Part shown: piece after piece, positions 19,516 to 28,720 of the stretch
Layout of the letters: each line of letters opens with the position of its first letter
Numbering within the stretch: position 1 is the stretch's first letter
From: Mycobacterium saskatchewanense
Lineage (GTDB): Bacteria; Actinomycetota; Actinomycetes; Mycobacteriales; Mycobacteriaceae
Length of the DNA: 64,000 bases
Direction: 5' to 3'
Assembly: GCF_010729105.1 (NCBI RefSeq)
Contig: NZ_AP022573.1
Coordinates: 5,208,001 to 5,272,000, forward strand
Program-made: the position numbers and the translations under genes
The notes under the pieces: model-generated
Database searches by the model: none
Seen by the model: only the letters and a program-made list of their open reading frames with translations
What the model was told of the DNA's origin: nothing

Positions 19516-19544
19516 CGAACTCCGGCAGCAAGGAGCGCTGGCGG

Positions 19545-21338
19545 TCAGTCGTAGAGCAGCGCGGCGGTCGGCGAGTCGTCGACGGATGCCGATAGTTCGT
19601 TGTATTCGGTGATCTTGTCGATGTCGGTGCCCATCGCGATGTTGGTGATCCGCTCCAGGAAGATCTCCACCACGACGGGGACCTTGTGCTCGCGGGCGAG
19701 CTGTTGCGCCCGGGTGAGCGCGGGCCCGATCCCGTCCGGCTCAGTGACCTGAATGGCCTTGCACCCCAGGCCTTCGACGACGCTGCGGTGGTCGACGCCG
19801 TAGCCCTTGGGGAGGTCGGTGTCGCCGGACTCCTGAGCATTGATGTTGTCGAATGCGAGGGAGACGAAATAGTTCATGTCGAAGTTGAGCTGCGCCTGGC
19901 GGATCAGCCCGAGGTACGAATTGTTCACCACGACATGGACGTACGGGAGGTTGAACTGCGCTCCCACGGCAAGCTCCTCGATCAGGAACTGGAAGTCGTA
20001 GTCACCCGAGAGCCCGACCACGGTGGCGTCCGGCTCGGCGGTGACCACCCCCAGCGCAGCGGGCACCGTCCACCCCAGCGGCCCCGCCTGGCCGCAGTTG
20101 ATCCAGTGCCGGGGTTTGAACACCTGCAGGAACTGGCCGCCGGCAATCTGTGAAAGCCCGATTGCGGTGACGTACCGGACATTTCGTCCGAAAGCCCGGT
20201 TCATCTCTTCGTACACGCGCTGCGGCTTGATCGGGACGTCGTCGAAGTGCGTCTTGCGGTGCAGGTTTCTCTTCCGCTCCTGGCAGTCGCGGACCCAGCC
20301 GCTCCAGTCCGGCAGCGAGCTCTCGGCGACTCGTTCCGCGGCCTTGGCGACCAGCATCTCCAGCGCGGCCTTGGCGTCGGAGACGATGCCCAGGTCGGGG
20401 GTGAATACGCGGCCGATCTGCGTCGGCTCGATGTCGATGTGCACGAAGCGGCGGCCGCGCCGGTAGGTGTCGAGTCCGCCCGTGTGGCGGTTGGCCCACC
20501 GGTTGCCGATGCCCAGGACGAAGTCGGATTCGAGCATGGTCGCGTTGCCGTAGCGGTGGGCGGTCTGCAGGCCCACCATCCCAGCGGCGAGCCGATGGTC
20601 GTCGGCGATGGCGCCCCATCCCATCAGCGTGGGCACCACCGGGACGTTGAGCAGTTCGGCGAGCTCGACAAGCAGATCGGACGCGTCGGCGTTGATGATG
20701 CCCCCGCCGGCGACGATGAGCGGTCGCTCGGCCGTCACCAGCATGTCGAGCGCCCGGTCGATCTGCGCGGGACTGGCCGCGGGCTTGTAGACGGGCAGGG
20801 GATTGTATGTCGCTGGATCGAAGTCGATTTCGGCCATCTGGACGTCGATGGGCAGGTCGATGAGCACCGGGCCGGGTCGTCCCGAACGCATCAGGTGGAA
20901 GGCCTGCGCGAACGCGCCGGGCACCTGGCCCGGTTCGAGCACCGTCATTGCCATCTTCGTCACCGGCGCCGCGATGGCAGCGATGTCGACGGCCTGGAAG
21001 TCCTCTTTGTGCAGCTTGTTGACCGGCGCCTGGCCGGTGATCGCCAGGATCGGGATGGAATCCGCGCTGGCGGAGTACAGGCCCGTGATCATGTCGGTGC
21101 CCGCGGGGCCGGACGTGCCGATACACACGCCGATGTTGCCCGGGGCGGCGCGCGTGTAGCCCTCGGCCATGTGGCTGGCCGCCTCGACGTGGCGGGCCAG
21201 AACGTGCCGGATCCCGCCGTGGGCGCGCATGGCCGAGTAGAAGGGGTTGATGGCGGCGCCCGGCAGGCCGAATGCCTGTGTGGCGCCCTCAATTTCCAGG
21301 ATCTTGACGGCCGCGTCGACCGTGCGCATCCGCGTCAT
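19545..21338 (-). CDS. gcl: Glyoxylate carboligase
   Basis: Thiamine-diphosphate enzyme joining two glyoxylates into tartronate semialdehyde with CO2 release; 597 residues, close to the E. coli enzyme's length. Similarity to E. coli Gcl is strong end to end, for example [20 protein letters not shown] and [16 protein letters not shown]. The unusual Val51 ([13 protein letters not shown]), which replaces the glutamate of other ThDP enzymes, is present. The ThDP motif runs [17 protein letters not shown] to NN. It starts six bases after the glxR stop, so the two are cotranscribed. Confidence 0.96.
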   Translation of the reverse strand: MTRMRTVDAAVKILEIEGATQAFGLPGAAINPFYSAMRAHGGIRHVLARHVEAASHMAEGYTRAAPGNIGVCIGTSGPAGTDMITGLYSASADSIPILAITGQAPVNKLHKEDFQAVDIAAIAAPVTKMAMTVLEPGQVPGAFAQAFHLMRSGRPGPVLIDLPIDVQMAEIDFDPATYNPLPVYKPAASPAQIDRALDMLVTAERPLIVAGGGIINADASDLLVELAELLNVPVVPTLMGWGAIADDHRLAAGMVGLQTAHRYGNATMLESDFVLGIGNRWANRHTGGLDTYRRGRRFVHIDIEPTQIGRVFTPDLGIVSDAKAALEMLVAKAAERVAESSLPDWSGWVRDCQERKRNLHRKTHFDDVPIKPQRVYEEMNRAFGRNVRYVTAIGLSQIAGGQFLQVFKPRHWINCGQAGPLGWTVPAALGVVTAEPDATVVGLSGDYDFQFLIEELAVGAQFNLPYVHVVVNNSYLGLIRQAQLNFDMNYFVSLAFDNINAQESGDTDLPKGYGVDHRSVVEGLGCKAIQVTEPDGIGPALTRAQQLAREHKVPVVVEIFLERITNIAMGTDIDKITEYNELSASVDDSPTAALLYD

Positions 21339-21343
21339 CGCGC

Positions 21344-22228
21344 CTAGCCCTCCCCGCGTCCGGACAACCGCTCGACACCGAGCAGCAGGCCGGAATGATC
21401 GAGGGCGCCGTCGCCGTTGGCCAGCGCGGACGCCATCAGCTGAGCGACGACCGCGCCCAGTGGGATGACGACGTCCGCCTCACGGGCCGCGCTGGTCACG
21501 ATGCCCAGGTCCTTGTGGTGCAGTTCGATCCGGAATCCCGGCTCGAAGTTGCGGCCCAACATCTTCGGAGCCTTCTGATCCAGCACCGCCGAGCCGGCCA
21601 AGCCGCCGCCGAGCACCTTGACCGCGGCGTCGAGGTCGACACCGTAGGCGCGCAGGAACGTGATCGCCTCCGCGAGGAGTTCGATGTTGCCCGCCACGAT
21701 CAGCTGATTGGCGGCCTTGACGGTCTGTCCGGCCCCGTTGGGGCCGACGTGCACGATCGTCTTGCCCACGGCCTCCAATATGGGCTTTGCTGCGGCGAAG
21801 TCGTCGTCCGTGGCGCCGACCATGATCGACAGCGACGCGTTCTTGGCGCCGGCCTCGCCGCCCGAGACCGGGGCGTCGATCAGGCGCAAACCCCGCCGTG
21901 TCGCCTCTTCGGCCAACTGCGCCGTGACGTCGGGCCGGATCGACGAGAAGTCGATGATCAGGGTGGAGGGCTGGGCGTGTGCGAAAACACCTCTCTCGGA
22001 AAGCAATACATCCTGCACATCCGGCGAGTCGGGCACCATGATGGCCACCACGTCGGCACCCTTCACCGCCTCCTCGATCGATTCGGCGGCGACACCGCCC
22101 GCCTCGACCAGCGCAGCGGTGCGCTGTGGGGAACGGTTGTACCCGACGACGGAGTGGCCGGCCTTGACCAGGTGGCACGCCATGGGGCTGCCCATGATGC
22201 CCAGGCCGATGAACGCGATCGTGCTCAT
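21344..22228 (-). CDS. glxR: Tartronate semialdehyde reductase
   Basis: NAD(P)-dependent 2-hydroxy-3-oxopropionate reductase of the beta-hydroxyacid dehydrogenase family, 294 residues. The Rossmann motif is [15 protein letters not shown], the substrate motif [11 protein letters not shown] and the catalytic lysine region [15 protein letters not shown]. It reduces the Gcl product to glycerate. Its start overlaps the hyi stop by four bases (ATGA). Confidence 0.93.
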   Translation of the reverse strand: MSTIAFIGLGIMGSPMACHLVKAGHSVVGYNRSPQRTAALVEAGGVAAESIEEAVKGADVVAIMVPDSPDVQDVLLSERGVFAHAQPSTLIIDFSSIRPDVTAQLAEEATRRGLRLIDAPVSGGEAGAKNASLSIMVGATDDDFAAAKPILEAVGKTIVHVGPNGAGQTVKAANQLIVAGNIELLAEAITFLRAYGVDLDAAVKVLGGGLAGSAVLDQKAPKMLGRNFEPGFRIELHHKDLGIVTSAAREADVVIPLGAVVAQLMASALANGDGALDHSGLLLGVERLSGRGEG

Positions 22229-23073
22229 TGCTCCCTCGTTCCCGCGAGTGCCGCCAAGGATGAAGTGTCGACGCCGCCGCGACCGCGCTCGGCCCGGGGT
22301 AACCAGTCGAAGGGGTCCGGCGTGGTCGCCTTGTACTCCAGTCCGATGTAGCCGCCGTACCCGCGGTCGAGCAGCATCGCGAGGTAGCTGCCGAGTGGGA
22401 TCTGGCCGGTTCCCGGCTCGCCGCGTCCCGGCGCGTCCGCGATCTGCACATGCCCGACGCGGTCGGCGTAGGCACCGAGTGCGCCGGTCACGTCGTCGCC
22501 GTTGACGTACAGGTGATACAGGTCGGCAAGAACGCGCAGATTGCCCTCTCCCGCCCGGTCGACGACCTTGACGGCGTCCGCCAACGACTTGATCGGGTAG
22601 CGCGGCGCGCCGCTGACCGGTTCGACGAGTACGGTGGCGCCGATGGGTTGCACGGCCCGTGCCGCATACGCGAGGTTGTCGGCGGCCACGTCGTCCTGTA
22701 TGACGTCGGCCACCCCGGCAATGCGGTTGCCGTAGAGCGCGTTGAAGGCCTTGGTGCCCAACGCCTCGGCGATGCCGACTGCGATACTTACATTGTCACG
22801 AAAGACCTTGACATACGCGGGATTCGACAGAATACCGCGGTCACCCTCCGCCATGTCGCCCGCCGCGAAGTTCAGCCCGCTGAGCTGTACTCCGGCGTCA
22901 CGGATGGCGCGGACGAACGCGTCGACGTCGGCATCGGAGGGTGTCGGCTCCGGGAAGGGCCACCAGAATTCCACCGCCTCGAACCCGGCCTCTCGGGCCG
23001 CGGCCGGCCGGTCCAGTACGGGCAGGTCGGTGAACAGAATCGAGCAGTTCACCGTGTAAGTCGCAGATGCCAC
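22225..23073 (-). CDS. hyi: Hydroxypyruvate isomerase-like protein
   Basis: TIM-barrel isomerase of the Hyi family, 282 residues, interconverting hydroxypyruvate and tartronate semialdehyde. Visible features are the N-terminal strand VNCSILFTDLP, GFEAVEFWWPFPEP, metal-binding LLVEPVSG-type (TVLVEPVSGAPRYPI), ADLYHLYVNGDDV, HVQIADAPGRGEPGTG and YIGLEYKAT. Start GTG 23073 is preceded by AGGAAGGACTCCC. First gene of the leftward operon hyi-glxR-gcl. Confidence 0.9.
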   Translation of the reverse strand: MASATYTVNCSILFTDLPVLDRPAAAREAGFEAVEFWWPFPEPTPSDADVDAFVRAIRDAGVQLSGLNFAAGDMAEGDRGILSNPAYVKVFRDNVSIAVGIAEALGTKAFNALYGNRIAGVADVIQDDVAADNLAYAARAVQPIGATVLVEPVSGAPRYPIKSLADAVKVVDRAGEGNLRVLADLYHLYVNGDDVTGALGAYADRVGHVQIADAPGRGEPGTGQIPLGSYLAMLLDRGYGGYIGLEYKATTPDPFDWLPRAERGRGGVDTSSLAALAGTREQ

Positions 23074-23118
23074 GGGAGTCCTTCCTGGGCGGTTGGGAGC
23101 TTCTGACGCCCATTGATA

Positions 23119-23133
23119 TTCCGCGATACGGAA
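23119..23133. promoter_or_regulatory. Putative IclR operator, site B
   Basis: TTCCGCGATACGGAA, reverse complement TTCCGTATCGCGGAA, lies 46 bases before the hyi start. Reading on the minus strand it matches site A at 11 of 15 positions and keeps the CGTATC core. Expected to control hyi-glxR-gcl. Confidence 0.6.
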
Positions 23134-23251
23134 ATACAACATCAAATTATGAAACGAGTGAACGCCGAACGCGGGGTTCTTGTCAAGCGTCTGTGCACCT
23201 GGATCGCCCCGAATAGCGCTTGGCACTCGCCCTTTCCAGGGGTTTTACTGT

Positions 23252-23267
23252 GACAACGAATGTTGTC
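23252..23267. promoter_or_regulatory. Second dyad in the divergent promoter region
   Basis: GACAAC-GAAT-GTTGTC is a perfect 6-4-6 inverted repeat between the two glyoxylate operons, of different sequence from the IclR-type sites. It could bind another regulator or form part of a promoter. No further support. Confidence 0.4.
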
Positions 23268-23318
23268 TTTGACCGTGGAACGTGACCCATGCCACTATGG
23301 CCAGAAGCGAAACACGTA

Positions 23319-23333
23319 TTCCACGATCCGAAA
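23319..23333. promoter_or_regulatory. Putative IclR operator, site C
   Basis: TTCCACGATCCGAAA, reverse complement TTTCGGATCGTGGAA, lies 47 bases before the glcD start. It keeps the outer arms and ATC core of sites A and B with a few mismatches. Expected to control the rightward oxidase-permease operon. Confidence 0.5.
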
Positions 23334-23379
23334 TCGAATCACCCGCCGCGACGTTGCCCGCGCAAGAAAAGGATTGCCA

Positions 23380-24750
23380 ATGACGGCACTAGACGAACGC
23401 AGCACCGATCTCGTCACCAGCATTCCGAACGTGCCGGTCGTCACCGATCCGGACGTGATCGAAAGTTATCGGCAAGACCGGGCGATGGATCCGGATGCGG
23501 GACGGCCGTTCGCCGTGGTGCGGGCCAGGAGCACCGAAGACGTGCAGGCGGTGATGCGTTGGGCCAGTGCGGCCGATGTGCCGGTGGTGCCGCGCGGCGC
23601 GGGGTCCGGGTTGTCGGGGGGCGCCACCGCCGTCGACGGAAGCATCGTGCTGACCACGGAGTTGATGCGCGACATCGAGGTCGATCCGGTGACGCGCACC
23701 GCTGTCGTCCAGCCCGGGCTGATGAACGCGGAAGTGAAGCGGGCGGTCGCCGAGTACGGCCTCTGGTACCCGCCGGATCCATCCTCGTTCGAATTCTGCT
23801 CCATCGGCGGTAATGCCGCGACCAACGCCGGCGGTCTTTGTTGCGTGAAGTACGGGGTGACAACCGATTACATCCTTGGCCTGGAGGTCGTCCTCGCCGA
23901 TGGAACGACGGTGCGGCTCGGCGGACCCCGGCTCAAGGACTCGGCCGGACTGTCGCTCACCAAGCTCTTCGTGGGAAGCGAGGGAACGCTCGGCGTCATC
24001 ACGGAACTGACGCTTCGCCTGCTGCCGCCGCAGCCGCCCGCAAGCACCGTGGTGGCGTCGTTCTCGTCGGTGCACGACGCCGCGGAGGCGGTCTGCGCCG
24101 TCACGCGGGTGATGCGGCCGGCGATGCTCGAATTCATGGACCACGCCTCCATCTCCGCAGTGGAGAGCCACCTCAAGATGGGCCTGGACCTACAGGCCCA
24201 CGCGATGCTCATCGCCCAGTCGGACGCTACCGGCGAGCGCGATAAGGAGATCGCGTTCATGGCGGAGGCGTTCGAGCGCCACCACGCCACCGATGTCTTC
24301 ACCACCGACGACCCCAAGGAGGGCGAAGCCTTCACCGCGGCAAGGCGATTCGCCATCCCGGCCGTCGAGCGGCTCGGCCACCTCCTGCTGGAGGACGTCG
24401 GGGTGCCCCTGCCCGCGCTACCAGCGCTCATCGAGGGCATCGAGGCGATCGCCGAACGGCGCGACATCGTGTGCGCGGTCATCGCGCACGCCGGCGACGG
24501 CAACACCCACCCGATGATCGTGCACGACCCGGCCGACGCCGACCAATCACGGCGCGCACACCTCGCCTTCGGTGAAATCATGGAACTGGCAATCGAACTC
24601 GGCGGCACCATCACTGGTGAGCACGGCGTGGGCAGGCTCAAGAAGGCCTGGCTGCCCGAACAGGTGGGTCCCGACGTGATGGACCTGAGCCGGCGCATCA
24701 AGCGCGCGCTGGATCCGCAGAACATCCTCAATCCCGGGGCGGTGCTGTGA
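23380..24750 (+). CDS. glcD: FAD-linked glycolate/lactate oxidase, GlcD type
   Basis: FAD-dependent 2-hydroxyacid dehydrogenase of 456 residues, expected to oxidise glycolate to glyoxylate. The PCMH-type FAD-binding domain shows VVPRGAGSGLSGGATA, SIGGNAATNAGGLCCVKYG and GSEGTLGVITELTLRLLP; the C-terminal FAD-oxidase domain shows IAHAGDGNTHP and the closing GGTITGEHGVGRLKK. AAAAGGA precedes ATG 23380. No separate GlcE/GlcF subunits are present, so it is probably a stand-alone enzyme. Substrate is inferred from the gcl neighbourhood. Confidence 0.9.
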   Translation: MTALDERSTDLVTSIPNVPVVTDPDVIESYRQDRAMDPDAGRPFAVVRARSTEDVQAVMRWASAADVPVVPRGAGSGLSGGATAVDGSIVLTTELMRDIEVDPVTRTAVVQPGLMNAEVKRAVAEYGLWYPPDPSSFEFCSIGGNAATNAGGLCCVKYGVTTDYILGLEVVLADGTTVRLGGPRLKDSAGLSLTKLFVGSEGTLGVITELTLRLLPPQPPASTVVASFSSVHDAAEAVCAVTRVMRPAMLEFMDHASISAVESHLKMGLDLQAHAMLIAQSDATGERDKEIAFMAEAFERHHATDVFTTDDPKEGEAFTAARRFAIPAVERLGHLLLEDVGVPLPALPALIEGIEAIAERRDIVCAVIAHAGDGNTHPMIVHDPADADQSRRAHLAFGEIMELAIELGGTITGEHGVGRLKKAWLPEQVGPDVMDLSRRIKRALDPQNILNPGAVL

Positions 24751-26489
24751 TGTTCCAGCCCGACTTCACCCCCGTCGCGCATTCGCTGGGCTGGAGCGCC
24801 GCCGTCGCCGCGCTGCCGCTGCTCGTGGTGTTCGTGCTCCTCGGCGGGCTGAAGGTGCGCGCGCCGTTAGCCGCCGCCTTCGGCGTCGCGACTGCCGCCC
24901 TGATCGCCGGGCTCGTCTACCACATGCCCGTGGGGCAGGTCGCGGACTCGGCAGTTCTCGGCTTCGCGTACGGCATGTTCCCGATTATGTGGTTGGTACT
25001 CAACGCAATCTGGGTTTACAACCTGACGGTGGCGACCGGCTATCTCGGCGTGCTGCGTCGGTCCATGGCGTCGGTCTCGCCCGACCGGAGGATTCAGGCC
25101 CTCATCGTCGCCTTTTGTTTCGGCGCCCTCATCGAGGGGTTGGCGGGCTTCGGAACACCGGTGGCAATCACATCGTTGATGCTGATCGCTCTGGGATTCT
25201 CGCCGCTGAGGGCGGCGGCGTTGGCGCTGGTGGCCGACACCGCCACGGTGGCATTCGGTGCCGTCGGAATCCCGATCATCACGCTGGGCGGCGTCACCGG
25301 TCTGCCCGTCGCTGAGCTCAGTGCGATGGTCGGTCGGCAGACCCCCATCCTGGCCTGCGTCGTGCCCTTCATCCTCATCTTCATGGTTGATCGGCGAAAC
25401 GGCATCAGGCAGACCTGGCCCGCGGCCGCGGTCGGCGGCGTCACCTACGCCGTCGCCCAGTTTGTCTTGTCCAACTTCTCGGTGGAACTCACCGACATCG
25501 CCGCGTCCATCCTCAGTGCCGGCGCCATCGTGGCCCTACTGCGGGTGTGGCAACCCAAGGTCCCGTTGGTCACGACCGGGGATGAAGTCGAAGAGGCCGG
25601 AGATGTCGCGGGCACCGGGCAGGTCAGGGACACGGCGAAGGTGACTGAGCCGCCGGTGGCTTCGGGTCACCCGCGCAACGGCCGGGTCGATGTCTTGTCG
25701 CCGACGGCCGCCGCGGTCAACGGGGCGGCGGCCGAGGACGTGGTCGACAAGCCGAGGGACGTCATGGTGGCCTACGCGCCGTATCTGATCATCGTCGCGG
25801 TGTTCGCGCTGTCGGTGTGGAGACCGGTCGGCACCGCCCTCAAGCACGGCGGCACCAGTTTCCGATGGCCCGGGCTACACATCGCCAACGCCGCACACAA
25901 AGCTTCCGCGGTGACCGTCTTCAAATTCGACTTCCTCTACAGCGCAGGCACATTGCTGCTCCTGTGCGGGCTGCTCAGCATGCTCGTGCTACGCGCCTCG
26001 GCTCGCCAGGGGGTGCAGGCCTACGTACGCGCTGTGACCCAGCTGCGCACCGCCACGCTGACCGTCGGGCTGGTGCTGGCGCTCGCCTACCTGATGAACT
26101 TGTCCGGCCAGACAACGACATTGGGTCTATGGATTGCCGGGGCCGGTAGTCTGCTGGCGGTGTTCTCGCCGATCATCGGCTGGATCGGGGTGACCATCAC
26201 CGGTTCCGACACCTCGGCGAACTCGCTTTTCGGCGCGCTACAGGTCAGCGCAGCCAACGCCGCCGGCCTCAACCCCGTGCTGCTGGCGGCGGCGAACTCG
26301 TCCGGAGGGGTGATCGGAAAGATGCTCTCGCCCCAGAGTTTGGTCATTGCGACCGCCGCGGTGCAGATGAAGGGTAAGGAGGGAGACCTGTTCCGCAAGG
26401 TCTTCAAGTGGAGCATGCTCCTGCTTGCCCTGATGTGCATCCTGGTGTACCTGCAAAGCACGTCGTGGCTCGGGTGGATGGTCGTTTGA
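24750..26489 (+). CDS. lldP: L-lactate/glycolate permease
   Basis: LctP-family inner-membrane permease of 579 residues with about 12-14 hydrophobic helices. Family signatures are GFGTPVAITSLMLIALGF and the late SDTSANSLFGALQ and SSGGVIGKMLSPQSLVIA. A hydrophilic loop (about residues 270-330) splits the helices. ATG 24750 overlaps the glcD stop, indicating translational coupling. Glycolate as a substrate is inferred from context; lactate is equally possible. Confidence 0.92.
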   Translation: MFQPDFTPVAHSLGWSAAVAALPLLVVFVLLGGLKVRAPLAAAFGVATAALIAGLVYHMPVGQVADSAVLGFAYGMFPIMWLVLNAIWVYNLTVATGYLGVLRRSMASVSPDRRIQALIVAFCFGALIEGLAGFGTPVAITSLMLIALGFSPLRAAALALVADTATVAFGAVGIPIITLGGVTGLPVAELSAMVGRQTPILACVVPFILIFMVDRRNGIRQTWPAAAVGGVTYAVAQFVLSNFSVELTDIAASILSAGAIVALLRVWQPKVPLVTTGDEVEEAGDVAGTGQVRDTAKVTEPPVASGHPRNGRVDVLSPTAAAVNGAAAEDVVDKPRDVMVAYAPYLIIVAVFALSVWRPVGTALKHGGTSFRWPGLHIANAAHKASAVTVFKFDFLYSAGTLLLLCGLLSMLVLRASARQGVQAYVRAVTQLRTATLTVGLVLALAYLMNLSGQTTTLGLWIAGAGSLLAVFSPIIGWIGVTITGSDTSANSLFGALQVSAANAAGLNPVLLAAANSSGGVIGKMLSPQSLVIATAAVQMKGKEGDLFRKVFKWSMLLLALMCILVYLQSTSWLGWMVV

Positions 26490-27631
26490 TGGCAGGCCAC
26501 ATCGTGCTGGCGCCGGACAAGTTCAAGGGCTCGCTGACGGCCCAGCAGGCCGCGCGGGCGATGGCGCAGGGCGTGTGGCGCGCAGACCCCACGGCAACCG
26601 CGATCGCCTGTCCGGTGGCCGATGGTGGGGAGGGGACCCTCGATGCCGTGGTGGCGGCGGGATTCGAACGGGTCCCCGCCCGTGTCGCGGGTCCCACTGG
26701 TGCGGCGGTCGACACCGCTTACGCCCGGATGGGCGTGCGCGCGATCGTCGAGATGGCCGACGTGTGCGGGCTGCAGCGGCTGCCCTCGGCGACTCCGGCG
26801 CCCATGACCGCTACCAGCTACGGCTTGGGAAGCGTTGTGGCGCAGGCGCTCGACGACGGATGCCGCGATATTGTGATCACCCTTGGTGGCAGCGCGAGCA
26901 CCGACGGCGGTGCCGGCATGCTGATGGCCCTGGGCGCGCGGGTACTCGATGACGACGGCAGCCCCGTCGGCCCGGGCGGTCGCGGTTTGGCCGAGGCCGC
27001 CCGGCTGGACCTGAGTGGGCTGCACCCGGCCGTCAGCGAATGCGCCTTCACGCTCGCCGCCGACGTTGACAGCCCACTCTGTGGACCGCACGGCGCCGCA
27101 ATCGTTTACGGGCCGCAGAAGGGCGCCGAGGGGGACCAGGTAGTGGCGCTCGACCGCGCCCTGTGCCGGTGGGCGGACGTCGTCGACGTCGCGACACGAA
27201 CCGACTGCCGGCAAGCACCCGGCGCCGGGGCCGCCGGCGGGGTCGGGTTCGCCGCGGTGGCCGTGCTGGGCGCACGCATGCGGCCGGGCATTGAGATGGT
27301 GCTCGATCTTGTGGGGCTCGACCGAAACCTCCTGGGTGCCAAGGTCGTCGTGACCGGCGAAGGATCGCTCGACCTTCAGTCTCTGCGCGGCAAGGCACCC
27401 ATTGGCGTCTCGCGGCGCGCCCACAAGCATGGCGTCCCCGCCTTCGCCGTCGCCGGCGTCTCGACACTCACCAGCACTCAGGCCCGCGCGGCTCGCTTCG
27501 CGGCCGTCCGCACCCTGCACGAGATCGAGCCCGATCTGCAGCGCTGCACCACGCATGCCGCCGACCTGCTCAGCATCGTGACCGAACGGCTGATCCGTGA
27601 ATCCACGCCGCACGAGGGAGAGAACACATGA
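26489..27631 (+). CDS. glxK: Glycerate kinase
   Basis: Glycerate kinase of the GlxK/GarK family, 380 residues. Family motifs are IVLAPDKFKGSLTAQQAA, CPVADGGEGTLDAV, ITLGGSASTDGGAGML, and GEGSLDLQSLRGKAPIGVS. It phosphorylates the glycerate made by glxR. ATG 26489 overlaps the permease stop TGA. Third gene of the rightward operon. Confidence 0.94.
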   Translation: MAGHIVLAPDKFKGSLTAQQAARAMAQGVWRADPTATAIACPVADGGEGTLDAVVAAGFERVPARVAGPTGAAVDTAYARMGVRAIVEMADVCGLQRLPSATPAPMTATSYGLGSVVAQALDDGCRDIVITLGGSASTDGGAGMLMALGARVLDDDGSPVGPGGRGLAEAARLDLSGLHPAVSECAFTLAADVDSPLCGPHGAAIVYGPQKGAEGDQVVALDRALCRWADVVDVATRTDCRQAPGAGAAGGVGFAAVAVLGARMRPGIEMVLDLVGLDRNLLGAKVVVTGEGSLDLQSLRGKAPIGVSRRAHKHGVPAFAVAGVSTLTSTQARAARFAAVRTLHEIEPDLQRCTTHAADLLSIVTERLIRESTPHEGENT

Positions 27632-28242
27632 GTGAGATCTATTACGACGAGCGGTACACGGTGTTGCATTGGTACGACTTCGTCTGTCCTTTCTCTTACA
27701 TCGGGCAAGCCAGGACACCGCTGCTCGCCGAGGCGGGTTTCAACGTCGTGGAGTTGCCATTCCAAGCGCATCCGGCCATGCCCCGCGGCGGTCTCCCGGT
27801 GCGGCCGGGGTACGGATCCAGGCACACCGCCATCGAGCGCGAGGCCGAGGCGGTGGGGTTCGAGTTGCGCTGGCCGCGGCGGATACCGCACAGCCGACGC
27901 GCATTGGCGGCCGCCGAGTGGGTCCGGCGCCATCAATTCGATGCGTTCGACGACGTCCGCCGCGCCCTGTTCGACGCCCACTTCGTCCGGGGCGAGGACA
28001 TCGACGATCCGGCGGTCATCGATCGACATGTGGGGATGGCCGGGGTCGACGTGGGCCGGCTGCGCGCCGCCCTGGCCGACGGCAGCGCGGTGGCGGCGGT
28101 CGCCCAGGCCGAGTGGGTGGGCCGTCAGGCCGGCGTCGACGGCACCCCCGCGTGGATGGTCGACGGGCGTCCGATCATCGGTCTGCAGCCGGCGGAGGCG
28201 TTTCGGCGCCTCGCCCCGGCGACCGCGCGCGCATGTTGGTGA
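27628..28242 (+). CDS. DsbA/FrnE-like thioredoxin-fold protein
   Basis: A 204-residue DsbA-family protein of the FrnE/2-hydroxychromene-2-carboxylate isomerase type. The active-site motif is CPFS (about residues 20-23, DFVCPFSYIGQAR), so the second cysteine is a serine; the cis-proline loop is GVDGTPAWMVDG. No signal peptide. ATG 27628 overlaps the glxK stop, placing it in the same operon. A glutathione- or mycothiol-linked isomerase is possible; substrate unknown. Confidence 0.78.
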   Translation: MSEIYYDERYTVLHWYDFVCPFSYIGQARTPLLAEAGFNVVELPFQAHPAMPRGGLPVRPGYGSRHTAIEREAEAVGFELRWPRRIPHSRRALAAAEWVRRHQFDAFDDVRRALFDAHFVRGEDIDDPAVIDRHVGMAGVDVGRLRAALADGSAVAAVAQAEWVGRQAGVDGTPAWMVDGRPIIGLQPAEAFRRLAPATARACW

Positions 28243-28265
28243 GACGGCGCTGGTCAGCGCGCGAT

Positions 28266-28295
28266 TTGGTCGCCGCGACCAAGGTTCGGTAACCT
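28266..28295 (+). promoter_or_regulatory. Putative tRNA promoter overlapping a palindrome
   Basis: TTGGTC (28266-28271) and TAACCT (28290-28295), spaced 18 bp, form a plausible promoter 13 bases before the tRNA. The -35 lies inside a perfect 7-3-7 palindrome, TTGGTCGCCGCGACCAA (28266-28282), which could instead be a hairpin ending the upstream operon. Confidence 0.45.
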
Positions 28296-28308
28296 GGCAT
28301 TTACCCAA

Positions 28309-28385
28309 CGCGGGGTGGAGCAGCTCGGTAGCTCGCTGGGCTCATAACCCAGAGGTCGCAGGTTCGAATCCTGTCCCCGCTACCA
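28309..28385 (+). tRNA. Initiator tRNA-Met (CAU)
   Basis: A 77-nt cloverleaf with encoded CCA. The anticodon CAT is at 28343-28345. The anticodon stem carries the three G-C pairs (CTGGG/CCCAG) and the first acceptor pair is mismatched (C1 with T72); both features mark initiator tRNA. The T-arm contains GGTTCGAATCC. Confidence 0.95.
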
Positions 28386-28389
28386 GCGG

Positions 28390-28424
28390 AAATGGCCCTC
28401 GGAGGAGACTCCGGGGGCCATTTT
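28390..28424 (+). terminator. Intrinsic terminator of the tRNA
   Basis: AAATGGCCCTCGGAG (28390-28404) pairs with CTCCGGGGGCCATTT (28409-28423): 15 bp with a single G-T pair and a GAGA loop, followed by one more T. Confidence 0.88.
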
Positions 28425-28569
28425 CATCGCCGTCGCGAACACTTTCGGGAGCATTAGCACCGCTAATCGTCAGCTGTCGTGTTCGCTGGGGTCAGGGGTC
28501 ACCGATCAAAGGCCGCGGCCTGCTCGGCGGCGTCGCGGTCATCGGTTCGGATCACGTGGGCATCGGCCG

Positions 28570-28719
28570 TACAAGACCGGGTTGATCAAACCGCGTCAAG
28601 CCTCGCGCAGGGCCGAAGAAGTCGAACTCGCCACCGCCGAATGGGTCCACCGGTTCAACCACAGCCGGCTCTACGAATACCGCGGCGACATCCCACCCAT
28701 CGACAACACCAGAAACTAG
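28570..28719 (+). pseudogene. IS3-family transposase, C-terminal remnant
   Basis: Reading YKTGLIKPRQASRRAEEVEL and then WVHRFNHSRLYEYRGDIPP, ending at TAG 28717, this is the C-terminal end of an IS3-family OrfB transposase. The catalytic domain is missing. An IS481-type element is inserted exactly at its stop codon. Bases 28425-28569 hold nothing I can identify. Confidence 0.75.
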
Positions 28720-28720
28720 C

